Shown: one piece after another, positions 1-5,252 of the stretch
How positions within the stretch are numbered: the stretch's first letter is position 1
Layout: every line of letters starts with the position of its first letter
From: Deltaproteobacteria bacterium
GTDB taxonomy: Bacteria > Desulfobacterota > Desulfobacteria > Desulfobacterales > ETH-SRB1
Reading direction: 5' to 3'
Length of the DNA stretch: 5,833 nt
Assembly (NCBI GenBank): GCA_019309665.1
Contig: JAFDFV010000125.1
Span: forward strand, 1 to 5,833
The notes under the pieces: generated by a model
Databases searched by the model: none
The model's input: the letters and a program-made list of their open reading frames with translations, nothing else
Told to the model about the DNA's origin: nothing
Translations under genes and position numbers: made by a program

Positions 1-1
1 T

Positions 2-547
2 GATGCTCTAAACGGCATGACAGGCGAGATGGGAATGATGGCCGAAGCGGCTGTTGAAGGCAAGCTCGATACCAGGGGTGATGCAGCCAAGTTCGGCGGA
101 GACTTCGGCAAGATTGTGCAGGGCGTGAACGATACGCTTGATGCCATAATCGGGCCTCTGAATGTTGCAGCCGAGTATATCGACAGGATCTCAAAAGGCG
201 ATATTCCTGAAAACATTAGCGATGAGTACAAGGGCGACTTCAATGAGGTCAAGAACAACCTGAACGTCTGCATTGATGCCCTGAACGGCATGACAGGCGA
301 GATGGGAATGATGGCCGAAGCGGCTGTTGAAGGCAAGCTCGACACCCGGGGTGATGCAGAGAAGTTCGGCGGAGACTTCGGCAAGATGGTCCAGGGTGTA
401 AACGATACCTTAGATGCCATAATCGGGCCTTTGAATGTATCTGCCGAATATATCGACAGGATCTCAAAAGGCGACATACCTGAAAACATAACTGACGACT
501 ACAAAGGCGATTTTAACGAGGTCAAGAACAACCTGAACCAGTGTATT
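2..547 (+). repeat. Two tandem 273-bp in-frame repeats encoding di-HAMP units
   Basis: Bases 2-274 and 275-547 are direct repeats with no gap. By hand count they differ at about 33 of 273 bases, most of them silent, and at 6 of 91 residues (A/E, I/M, A/S, S/T, E/D, V/Q). The first 60 bases differ at only two sites. Because the window opens at a unit boundary, further copies may lie to the left. The third boundary at 548 begins with the same Asp-Ala-Leu but then diverges. Duplication and possible gene conversion between copies are inferred. Confidence 0.95.
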
Positions 548-1633
548 GATGCGCTGAAGAGCCTGATTGAAGAGGATGGGGGAGTAGTCCTTGAGGCTGC
601 GGCAAACAAAGATCTCACCGTAAGGCTGAAACGAGAATACAGCGGCGCTTATGCAAAAATGAAGGATAACATCAATGCGTTGATAGAGAACCTGCACGAT
701 GCGCTTGAGCAAGTTGGCACAGCAGCCGAGCAGGTGGGTTCTGCCTCCGGTCAGGTTGCCTCATCAGGCCAGCAACTGGCTGAAGGATCAAGCGAGCAGG
801 CATCATCTCTGGAGGAGACATCTTCCTCCCTTGAGGAGATATCTTCCATGACCAATCAGAACGCGGATAATTCCAAACAGGCAAATAGCCTCATGGGGGA
901 AGCAAACCAGATTATTGTAAAGGCCAACGACTCCATGAAAAATCTAACCACATCTATGGAAGATATCACAAAGGCAAGTGAGGAGACCTCCAAGATCGTC
1001 AAGACCATTGATGAGATTGCATTCCAGACCAATCTCCTGGCCCTGAATGCAGCGGTTGAGGCAGCAAGGGCAGGTGAAGCAGGCGCAGGATTTGCAGTGG
1101 TGGCGGAAGAGGTAAGAAACCTCGCCCTGCGCTCTGCTGATGCTGCCAAGAACACGGCAGGTCTAATTGAAGATACCGTCAATAAAGTAAAGAATGGTGC
1201 AAACATTGTGTCAGTGACCAATGAGGCATTCACAGAGGTCTCCACCAGCACCTCCAAAGTAGGTGATCTTGTTGGGGAGATTGCCGAAGCCTCCAATGAA
1301 CAAGCCCAGGGAATTGAACAGGTGAACACTGCCATTGCCGAGATGGACAAGGTAACCCAGCAAAATGCTGCAAATGCTGAAGAGTCCGCCGCAGCCGCTG
1401 AAGAGATGAGCGCACAGGCACAAGAGCTAAACAGCATGGTTGCTGAATTCAAATTGAACGGGCAGCATAGTGGACGCAAGCAGATGATCACTCCAAAGAG
1501 ACAGGCGGGTAACTTCAAACAGACTGCTCTCCTGACAACAAAGGCGAAGACTGGCAAGATTGTAAAACCTGAGACTGTCTTCCCAATGGATGATGATATG
1601 AAGATGGATGAAAGCGATTTCAAGAATTTCTAA
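2..1633 (+). CDS. Methyl-accepting chemotaxis protein with tandem HAMP units (5' end missing)
   Basis: Chemoreceptor that relays a signal through its HAMP units to the CheA/CheW kinase complex. The reading frame is already open at base 2 and reads in phase with the repeat, so the ATG at 17 is internal and the true start lies left of the window. From about 2 to 547 there are two 91-residue units. Each pairs a Gly-rich HAMP-like half (GEMGMMAEAAVEGKLDTRGD) with a classic HAMP half (GPLN...EYIDRISKGDIPE...FNEVKNNLN). A diverged third HAMP-like half lies at about 548-700. The signalling coiled coil follows. Its Glu-pair methylation helices lie near 800-850 (SSLEETSSSLEEIS) and 1363-1410 (NAEESAAAAEEMS), and the kinase-binding hairpin tip is at about 1012-1160 (DEIAFQTNLLALNAAVEAAR). 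A basic linker leads to the terminal DFKNF. No membrane segment is visible in this part. Membrane or cytosolic location and ligand depend on the missing N-terminus. Confidence 0.96.
   Translation, partial: DALNGMTGEMGMMAEAAVEGKLDTRGDAAKFGGDFGKIVQGVNDTLDAIIGPLNVAAEYIDRISKGDIPENISDEYKGDFNEVKNNLNVCIDALNGMTGEMGMMAEAAVEGKLDTRGDAEKFGGDFGKMVQGVNDTLDAIIGPLNVSAEYIDRISKGDIPENITDDYKGDFNEVKNNLNQCIDALKSLIEEDGGVVLEAAANKDLTVRLKREYSGAYAKMKDNINALIENLHDALEQVGTAAEQVGSASGQVASSGQQLAEGSSEQASSLEETSSSLEEISSMTNQNADNSKQANSLMGEANQIIVKANDSMKNLTTSMEDITKASEETSKIVKTIDEIAFQTNLLALNAAVEAARAGEAGAGFAVVAEEVRNLALRSADAAKNTAGLIEDTVNKVKNGANIVSVTNEAFTEVSTSTSKVGDLVGEIAEASNEQAQGIEQVNTAIAEMDKVTQQNAANAEESAAAAEEMSAQAQELNSMVAEFKLNGQHSGRKQMITPKRQAGNFKQTALLTTKAKTGKIVKPETVFPMDDDMKMDESDFKNF
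1616..1630 (+). other. Putative CheR-docking pentapeptide (DFKNF) at the receptor C-terminus
   Basis: The last five residues before the TAA stop are Asp-Phe-Lys-Asn-Phe. This fits the known receptor-tail pattern x-[HFYW]-x-x-[HFYW], of which enterobacterial NWETF is the model. They are tethered to the signalling domain by a roughly 50-residue Lys/Thr/Pro-containing linker, as expected of a flexible docking arm. A CheR-family gene follows 145 bp downstream. Docking to that protein is an inference. Confidence 0.6.
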
Positions 1634-1635
1634 AA

Positions 1636-1756
1636 TCAGGGATCGGGGATCGGGGTTTACTGAAGAGTGCTGACAAAAAACTATGGTAGATCCTTTTTAT
1701 GGTACGACAGATAGTAGAGCGTTGGAGTCGGTAATCCATTACTCCCTGATCCCTGA
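1636..1756. repeat. Inverted-repeat-bounded intergenic segment (CAGGGATC type)
   Basis: TCAGGGATC at 1636-1644 is matched perfectly by GATCCCTGA at 1748-1756. The left arm is iterated (GGGATC-G-GGGATC-G-GGG, 1639-1655) and the right arm is a partial iteration (TCCCTGATCCCTGA). The roughly 100 bases between the arms show no coding potential that I can support. The design, with short iterated motifs in opposite orientation at the two edges of an intergenic gap, resembles the element at 2381-2618 but has a different motif. It may be the footprint of a similar element or a cruciform/RNA hairpin. No T-tract terminator is visible. Confidence 0.6.
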
Positions 1757-1764
1757 ACCAAAGC

Positions 1765-1770
1765 GAGGAG
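1765..1770 (+). promoter_or_regulatory. Shine-Dalgarno site fixing the short CheR start
   Basis: GAGGAG lies 8 bases before the ATG at 1779. An in-frame TAA at 1773-1775 sits between them. The protein therefore cannot extend further upstream, which confirms that the missing N-terminal domain is real and not a mis-called start. Confidence 0.85.
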
Positions 1771-1778
1771 CTTAACCA

Positions 1779-2384
1779 ATGGCATTTACATTTTTTTTCA
1801 GAGACATTACGGCCCTTAATGCGATTAAGGACCATGTGATCCCTGAGCTTCGAAAACAACGCTATATTAATGTCTGGGACGCAGGGTGCGCAATGGGCCC
1901 TGAACCTTATTCCATAGCCATTATCTTTAAGGAAACCCTGGGATATTACGAGTTTAAAAGGTTTAGAATATATGCAACTGATCTTGATGAAGAAAGCAAC
2001 GAGTTTGGAAAGATTCTTGCTAAAGGCATATATCCGGAAGAGGCAGTTAAGAGGATACCAGGCGATATTTTCAGGAAATACTTTTCATCAAACAACAAGC
2101 CTGAATATTTTAAGATTGCAGACGAGATCATGCAATGTGTTTGTTTTCAAAAACATGATTTACGCTCATTGCAGCCAATCAGGGATAATTTTGGCCTGAT
2201 CGTTTGCAAGAATGTCCTGCTTCACCTGCAAGACTCCGAGCGAATTAACGTTATCAAGATGTTTCACAAATCCCTTGCACCGGGCGGTTTCTTTGTGACA
2301 GAGCAGACACAAAAAATAACCGGAGAAGTTGCCGGGTTGTTCGAGCAGGTGATACCGAATGTGCAACTGTTTAGGAAAACGTAA
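1779..2384 (+). CDS. cheR: Short CheR-family protein-glutamate O-methyltransferase
   Basis: CheR enzymes transfer a methyl group from S-adenosylmethionine to receptor glutamates for chemotactic adaptation. At 201 residues this is well short of the usual roughly 270-290. It begins directly at the T-x-F-F-R motif (T4-R8) that normally follows the N-terminal helical domain, so only the catalytic domain is present. SAM motif I is DAGCAMGPEPYS (34-45), where the usual form is A-x-C-S-T-G-E-E-P-Y-S. The ATDLD acidic motif is at 66-70. A region matching the beta-subdomain lies at about 84-123 (GIYPEE...KYF...EYFKI). CKNVLLH (143-149) replaces the common CRNVLIYF, and the Asn is kept. Near the end, LAPGGFFVTEQ is typical. 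The principal binding residues look intact, so it is probably active, but the ST-to-AM change and missing domain mark a subfamily. The stop codon lies inside the terminal repeat of the downstream element, so the last one or two residues may be element-derived. Confidence 0.9.
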   Translation: MAFTFFFRDITALNAIKDHVIPELRKQRYINVWDAGCAMGPEPYSIAIIFKETLGYYEFKRFRIYATDLDEESNEFGKILAKGIYPEEAVKRIPGDIFRKYFSSNNKPEYFKIADEIMQCVCFQKHDLRSLQPIRDNFGLIVCKNVLLHLQDSERINVIKMFHKSLAPGGFFVTEQTQKITGEVAGLFEQVIPNVQLFRKT

Positions 2385-2411
2385 CCGTTCACGGTTGACA
2401 GTTATCGGTTC

Positions 2412-2445
2412 ACGGTTGAAAAAAACAGACGGTTGAAAAAAACAG
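2412..2445 (+). repeat. 17-bp perfect tandem duplication
   Basis: ACGGTTGAAAAAAACAG occurs at 2412-2428 and immediately again at 2429-2445. It begins within the inner part of the left inverted repeat and lies just before the ribosome-binding site of the remnant gene. Replication slippage at the A7 tract is the likely origin. Confidence 0.95.
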
Positions 2446-2461
2446 AAGGTAGAGGAGAATT

Positions 2462-2589
2462 ATGGGGTCCTCTTTTGAAGATTTAGAAGTTTGGAAAAAA
2501 TGCGGAAGGAAGCGAAAGAATTAATTCAAGAGTTGAAATCAATATCCAAAATGCTTCAATCGTTGCATGGTTCATTGAAAAAACTGTAA
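2462..2589 (+). pseudogene. Remnant of a four-helix-bundle (S23 / 23S rRNA intervening-sequence type) gene
   Basis: An ATG at 2462 with GAGGAG four bases before it opens MGSSFEDLEVWKK, the characteristic N-terminus of the four-helix-bundle family first found in 23S rRNA intervening sequences. The frame then runs to a TAA at 2522-2524 after only 20 codons. From 2503 another frame reads ELIQELKSISKMLQSLHGSL and ends at TAA 2587-2589, which resembles the C-terminal helix of the same family (ISKMLxxLxxSLK). Intact members are roughly 115-125 residues, so about two thirds of the gene is missing between the two ends, with a frame change at the junction. The short product is unlikely to fold. Assignment rests on remembered family signatures. 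Confidence 0.72.
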
Positions 2590-2624
2590 ACTGTGAACCG
2601 ACAACCGTGAACGGTTACTTATAA

Positions 2625-3215
2625 ATGAAAATCATAAATCTTACAAATGACAGCAAAATTTATACATCCAACGTCTATTTTCTGATAGGTGACTGGAAGG
2701 GCTTTGATGATGTCAATGCACTGATCGATGCGGGCAGGGATCATTCGATCATTGAGAAGATAAAAAAACTTGATACAGGTGTGGGCAAGAAGAAGCTGGA
2801 GAAGGTCGTACTGACCCACGGGCATTATGACCACGCCAGTCTTTTGCCGGCCATCAAAAATGAATTTAACCCAAAGGCTTACGCCTTTCATTCGTTTGAC
2901 GGGGTGAGTCATATCTTAAGGGACGGACAGACACTGAAGCTGGCAGACAGGTGGTTCGAGGTTATTCACACCCCGTGCCATACCGGTGATTCGATTTGCC
3001 TGTATTGCGCACAAGAGGCTGTCCTGTTTTCAGGGGACACACCCCTGATTATTACTGCGACAGATGGTTCGTACCAGAAAGATTTTATCAGTGCCCTTGA
3101 AAGGATCGCACGAAGAAACATCACCACGATCTATCCGGGACATGGGGAGCCAATAACCTGCAAAGTTAAACAATCAATATACGCATCGCTTGATAACATC
3201 AGGAAGAACAATTGA
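2625..3215 (+). CDS. Metallo-beta-lactamase-fold hydrolase
   Basis: A 196-residue soluble MBL-fold protein with the full set of metal ligands for a dinuclear, glyoxalase II-like site. H65-x-H67-x-D69-H70 lies in THGHYDHAS, H119 in TPCHTGDS, D138 in FSGDTP and H173 in YPGHGEP. The substrate is unknown. Thioester or other ester hydrolysis is typical of the fold. There is no signal peptide. The N-terminus MKIINLTNDSKIYTSNVYFL fits the first beta strands of the fold, and no other in-frame ATG is nearby, so 2625 is the likely start. No Shine-Dalgarno sequence is visible because the inverted-repeat element ends six bases upstream (2618). The ATPase gene follows after 31 bp. The HxHxDH set argues against the diiron oxygen-sensor or flavodiiron branch (HxExD) known from some chemotaxis systems. 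Confidence 0.92.
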   Translation: MKIINLTNDSKIYTSNVYFLIGDWKGFDDVNALIDAGRDHSIIEKIKKLDTGVGKKKLEKVVLTHGHYDHASLLPAIKNEFNPKAYAFHSFDGVSHILRDGQTLKLADRWFEVIHTPCHTGDSICLYCAQEAVLFSGDTPLIITATDGSYQKDFISALERIARRNITTIYPGHGEPITCKVKQSIYASLDNIRKNN

Positions 3216-3246
3216 ACATTTTTCAAACGTCTCAACCGGTAAAGCT

Positions 3247-4533
3247 ATGATATCGATAAATAACCTTTCACATACAGAAATCCAAAAAATTAAAGTTGCC
3301 TGTTCCTGTCTGTTTTCTGCTGAACTTGCCGGAAATAATGAATTCCTTGAAAAATTGGAATTTGATTCGGTTAAGAATGCATTCATAGAAAAGGAGAAAA
3401 GATATAATCCCGATTTTCATAAGGATGAACCGGAAGCAATGATTATTAAAAAAAAGGAACGGTATGTCAGGATCAGGGAATCGTTTGAAATACTAAAAAA
3501 TCATATTAAAGAACAGGATGGATCGGTTGGCGGTTATGATAGTACCCGTGGGATAGTTATTGCCGTTGGGGGCGCAAAGGGCGGAACCGGCAAATCATTA
3601 TTTGCGGCTAACCTTGGGGTTTTTCTTGCAGCCAGGGGCAGGCGGGTAGTATTGGTTGATCTTGATCTTGGCGCTGAAAATCTTCATCTTTACCTTGGCG
3701 AACGGTCTGTGAAGCATACTATAAATGATTTTCTTAATAAAAGGGTTAAAACGTTAAGGGAGTTAATGGTGTCAACGCAGTATGGACTATCTCTTGTCGG
3801 TGGAGGTGGTTCCAAGCTTGGAGCGGCAAATATTCATTTTGCAAGAAAGCTAAAATTGTTAAACGCAATAAAAAAGATAGATGCCGATTACATCGTAATA
3901 GACTTGGGGGCAAGCACCTCATATAATAATATCGATTTTTTTCTTGCGTCTGATTTTGGAATTGTAGTGACAACCTGTAATCCTGCTTCCTATTTAGATG
4001 CTTATAATTTCATCAAGGTGTCGTTACATCGGAAATTAGACAGGATTTTTGGGCCGGAATCTGAGTTTAGAAAACAAAAAAATAAGGATATAGATCTGCT
4101 TATAAAAGATGTTACTATGTCGGTCAATCTTAAGGGAGGGAATCTAATCGGCAGATTATTGAAGAAAATACAAGATGAGCAACCGGAATATATTACATTT
4201 ATATCAAATATCCTGAAAACATATAATCCAAATGTTATCGTTAATATGAGTACCGATGAATCTTGTGCAACGGAGGTGGCCAATCGTATTCAGAAAGTTT
4301 CACAAAAAATGCTTTCAATTGATGTTGGATATCTCGGGTCTATTCCGTATCAAGCAGAGATAGAGCGCAGCACACAGGACTTAGTGCCTTTTGTTTCTAC
4401 ATATCCAAAAGGGATTCTCTCAGAATGTATTAATAATATGCTTGATTCCACTATACCTCCAGCCCCTTGCTATAACCCTCCTGCAGTGAGCAAACCGACA
4501 AGCCGTAGGCGCAATTCTTGCGAAAAAAATTGA
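3247..4533 (+). CDS. MinD/FlhG-like P-loop ATPase with an N-terminal J-domain-like region
   Basis: This is a 428-residue member of the MinD/ParA/FlhG group, ATPases that position division sites, flagella or chemoreceptor arrays. Residues about 40-87 look like helices II-III of a J domain (FDSVKNAFIEKEKRYNPD, then KKKERYVRIRESFEIL), but the hallmark HPD is NPD (54-56). The deviant Walker A GGAKGGTGKS spans 108-117 with signature K111 and K116. Walker A' is VLVDLDLGAENL (135-146) and Walker B is YIVIDLGA (215-222, D219). VVTTCNPASYLDAYNFIK (240-257) is FlhG/MinD-like. About 80 charged residues (265-345) separate this from the late DVGYLGSIPYQAEIE motif, longer than in simple MinD. The C-terminus is Pro-rich and basic, not clearly an amphipathic membrane helix. 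The ATG at 3247 is preferred to a TTG at 3190, which overlaps the hydrolase and lacks an SD. The SD at 3247 is also weak (GGTAAAG). Confidence 0.88.
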   Translation: MISINNLSHTEIQKIKVACSCLFSAELAGNNEFLEKLEFDSVKNAFIEKEKRYNPDFHKDEPEAMIIKKKERYVRIRESFEILKNHIKEQDGSVGGYDSTRGIVIAVGGAKGGTGKSLFAANLGVFLAARGRRVVLVDLDLGAENLHLYLGERSVKHTINDFLNKRVKTLRELMVSTQYGLSLVGGGGSKLGAANIHFARKLKLLNAIKKIDADYIVIDLGASTSYNNIDFFLASDFGIVVTTCNPASYLDAYNFIKVSLHRKLDRIFGPESEFRKQKNKDIDLLIKDVTMSVNLKGGNLIGRLLKKIQDEQPEYITFISNILKTYNPNVIVNMSTDESCATEVANRIQKVSQKMLSIDVGYLGSIPYQAEIERSTQDLVPFVSTYPKGILSECINNMLDSTIPPAPCYNPPAVSKPTSRRRNSCEKN

Positions 4534-4591
4534 AAATGGCGTACATGGTTTGCAGGAGATTACTCGACATTAGATATCAGATGTTAATACC

Positions 4592-4597
4592 AGAAGG
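4592..4597 (+). promoter_or_regulatory. Shine-Dalgarno site of the methyltransferase gene
   Basis: AGAAGG lies 9 bases before the ATG at 4607 and supports that start. The 73-bp gap after the ATPase stop shows no clear hairpin terminator. Confidence 0.6.
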
Positions 4598-4606
4598 TCT
4601 AACTTA

Positions 4607-5227
4607 ATGATTTCAAGGCTAAAAGCGATATTTCCTGAGGATTGGCAGTATATCTTAGACATTTATAAGGGTTTTATTTTCTCCACAGGATCAAAAGTTG
4701 CCGATGAAGATCTTTTTCTTACTTTACTTGCAATTGGGGTAAGATTCGGAGAGAGGCTGTCGCGATTGAACCTGAATGGATTTGTTGAGATCGGCTGCGG
4801 GTTGGCTATCCCTTCATTGACTCTTGCAAGACTGGGTCATACAGGAGGAAAGGCTATTGACATAGACCCTCAGGTTCTCGCTTGTGCTGAGGATTTAAGA
4901 AATCGTTTAGGATGTAAGCTTGAAATTCAGTGTTGTGACATTTTCGAGAACAGACCCAAATTGCAAAGAGGTGATCTGTTAATTGCAGAAAAACCGACAA
5001 GCTATAAAAAAAGTATTTTGGAAGTAGAATATAATATAAGAAACTGGTGCGCAATTGAAGGTCATAATTTTGCAATAATTCCTTCCTATCTTAATACAGA
5101 TACCATGGCCTCCTATTCTGAGAGATGTGAAAAATATGAAAAGAAACTTAAACAGGTAGGGTTTAAAGTAGAAAACCAACAAATATGTGAGCAGTTGCCA
5201 TTTAGGTGGTTAATTGCAATCAAATAG
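4607..5227 (+). CDS. Class I SAM-dependent methyltransferase of unknown target
   Basis: A 206-residue Rossmann-fold methyltransferase. The SAM-binding motif I is FVEIGCGLAIPSLTLARLG (59-77). The acidic loop AIDIDP (83-88) binds the ribose, and CDIFENRP (about 109-116) fits the adenine-contacting motif III position. The motif IV position reads LLIAEKPTSYKK instead of NPPY or DPP, so DNA-amino or small-RNA methylation is not indicated. An N-terminal helical stretch of about 55 residues precedes the core and could form a substrate lid. A C-terminal YEKKLKQVGFKVE...RWLIAIK is the usual closing strand pair. There is no signal peptide or membrane segment. The gene sits 25 bp before a deacetylase-family gene, so the two are likely cotranscribed. 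Protein, lipid or metabolite targets all remain possible. Confidence 0.8.
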   Translation: MISRLKAIFPEDWQYILDIYKGFIFSTGSKVADEDLFLTLLAIGVRFGERLSRLNLNGFVEIGCGLAIPSLTLARLGHTGGKAIDIDPQVLACAEDLRNRLGCKLEIQCCDIFENRPKLQRGDLLIAEKPTSYKKSILEVEYNIRNWCAIEGHNFAIIPSYLNTDTMASYSERCEKYEKKLKQVGFKVENQQICEQLPFRWLIAIK

Positions 5228-5252
5228 TCAGGGTTTACAACAAGGTATTTGC

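Larger units (their letters stand above)
2381..2618. mobile_element. Candidate miniature inverted-repeat element carrying a four-helix-bundle gene remnant
   Basis: GTAACCGTTCACGGTTG at 2381-2397 is the exact reverse complement of 2602-2618. A second block, TCGGTTCAC (2405-2413), pairs with GTGAACCGA (2593-2601). The right arm is thus 26 contiguous bases, and the left arm carries a 7-base insert (2398-2404). Each end is also a small hairpin (AACCG/CGGTT). The left end overlaps the cheR stop codon, and the right end lies 6 bases before the next start codon. No target-site duplication longer than a possible TA is visible. There is no transposase, so any mobility would have to be supplied in trans. 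It could instead be a REP-like or IVS-like repeat. The structure is seen directly, but the mobility is inferred. Confidence 0.65.

Noticed and set aside
856..1623. A 255-codon open frame on the minus strand opposite the receptor
   Set aside because: It is antisense to the strongly recognisable signalling domain. Its Ser/Ala/Phe-rich composition is what the complement of that coiled coil yields. It has no family resemblance.
1620..1859. A 79-codon minus-strand frame across the gap before cheR
   Set aside because: Its C-terminal SKPRSPIPDF is only the translation of the GGGATC iterations, and the rest overlaps cheR. There is no supporting start site.
2383..2396. AACCG-TTCA-CGGTT hairpin as a transcription terminator after cheR
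   Set aside because: The stem is only five base pairs and no T-tract follows. The sequence is better explained as the end of the inverted-repeat element.
2625..3215. A diiron oxygen-sensing MBL protein linked to chemotaxis
   Set aside because: The ligand set is HxHxDH/H/D/H as in zinc hydrolases, not the HxExD of flavodiiron or ODP-type sensors.
3190..3246. TTG start for the ATPase, adding 19 residues
   Set aside because: It overlaps the end of the hydrolase, lacks an SD sequence, and adds residues with no family likeness. The ATG at 3247 is the simpler choice, although its own SD is weak.
4551..4585. Possible sigma-70 promoter (TTGCAG ... GATATC) before the methyltransferase
   Set aside because: The match to the -10 consensus is poor and such pairs are expected by chance in AT-rich DNA.
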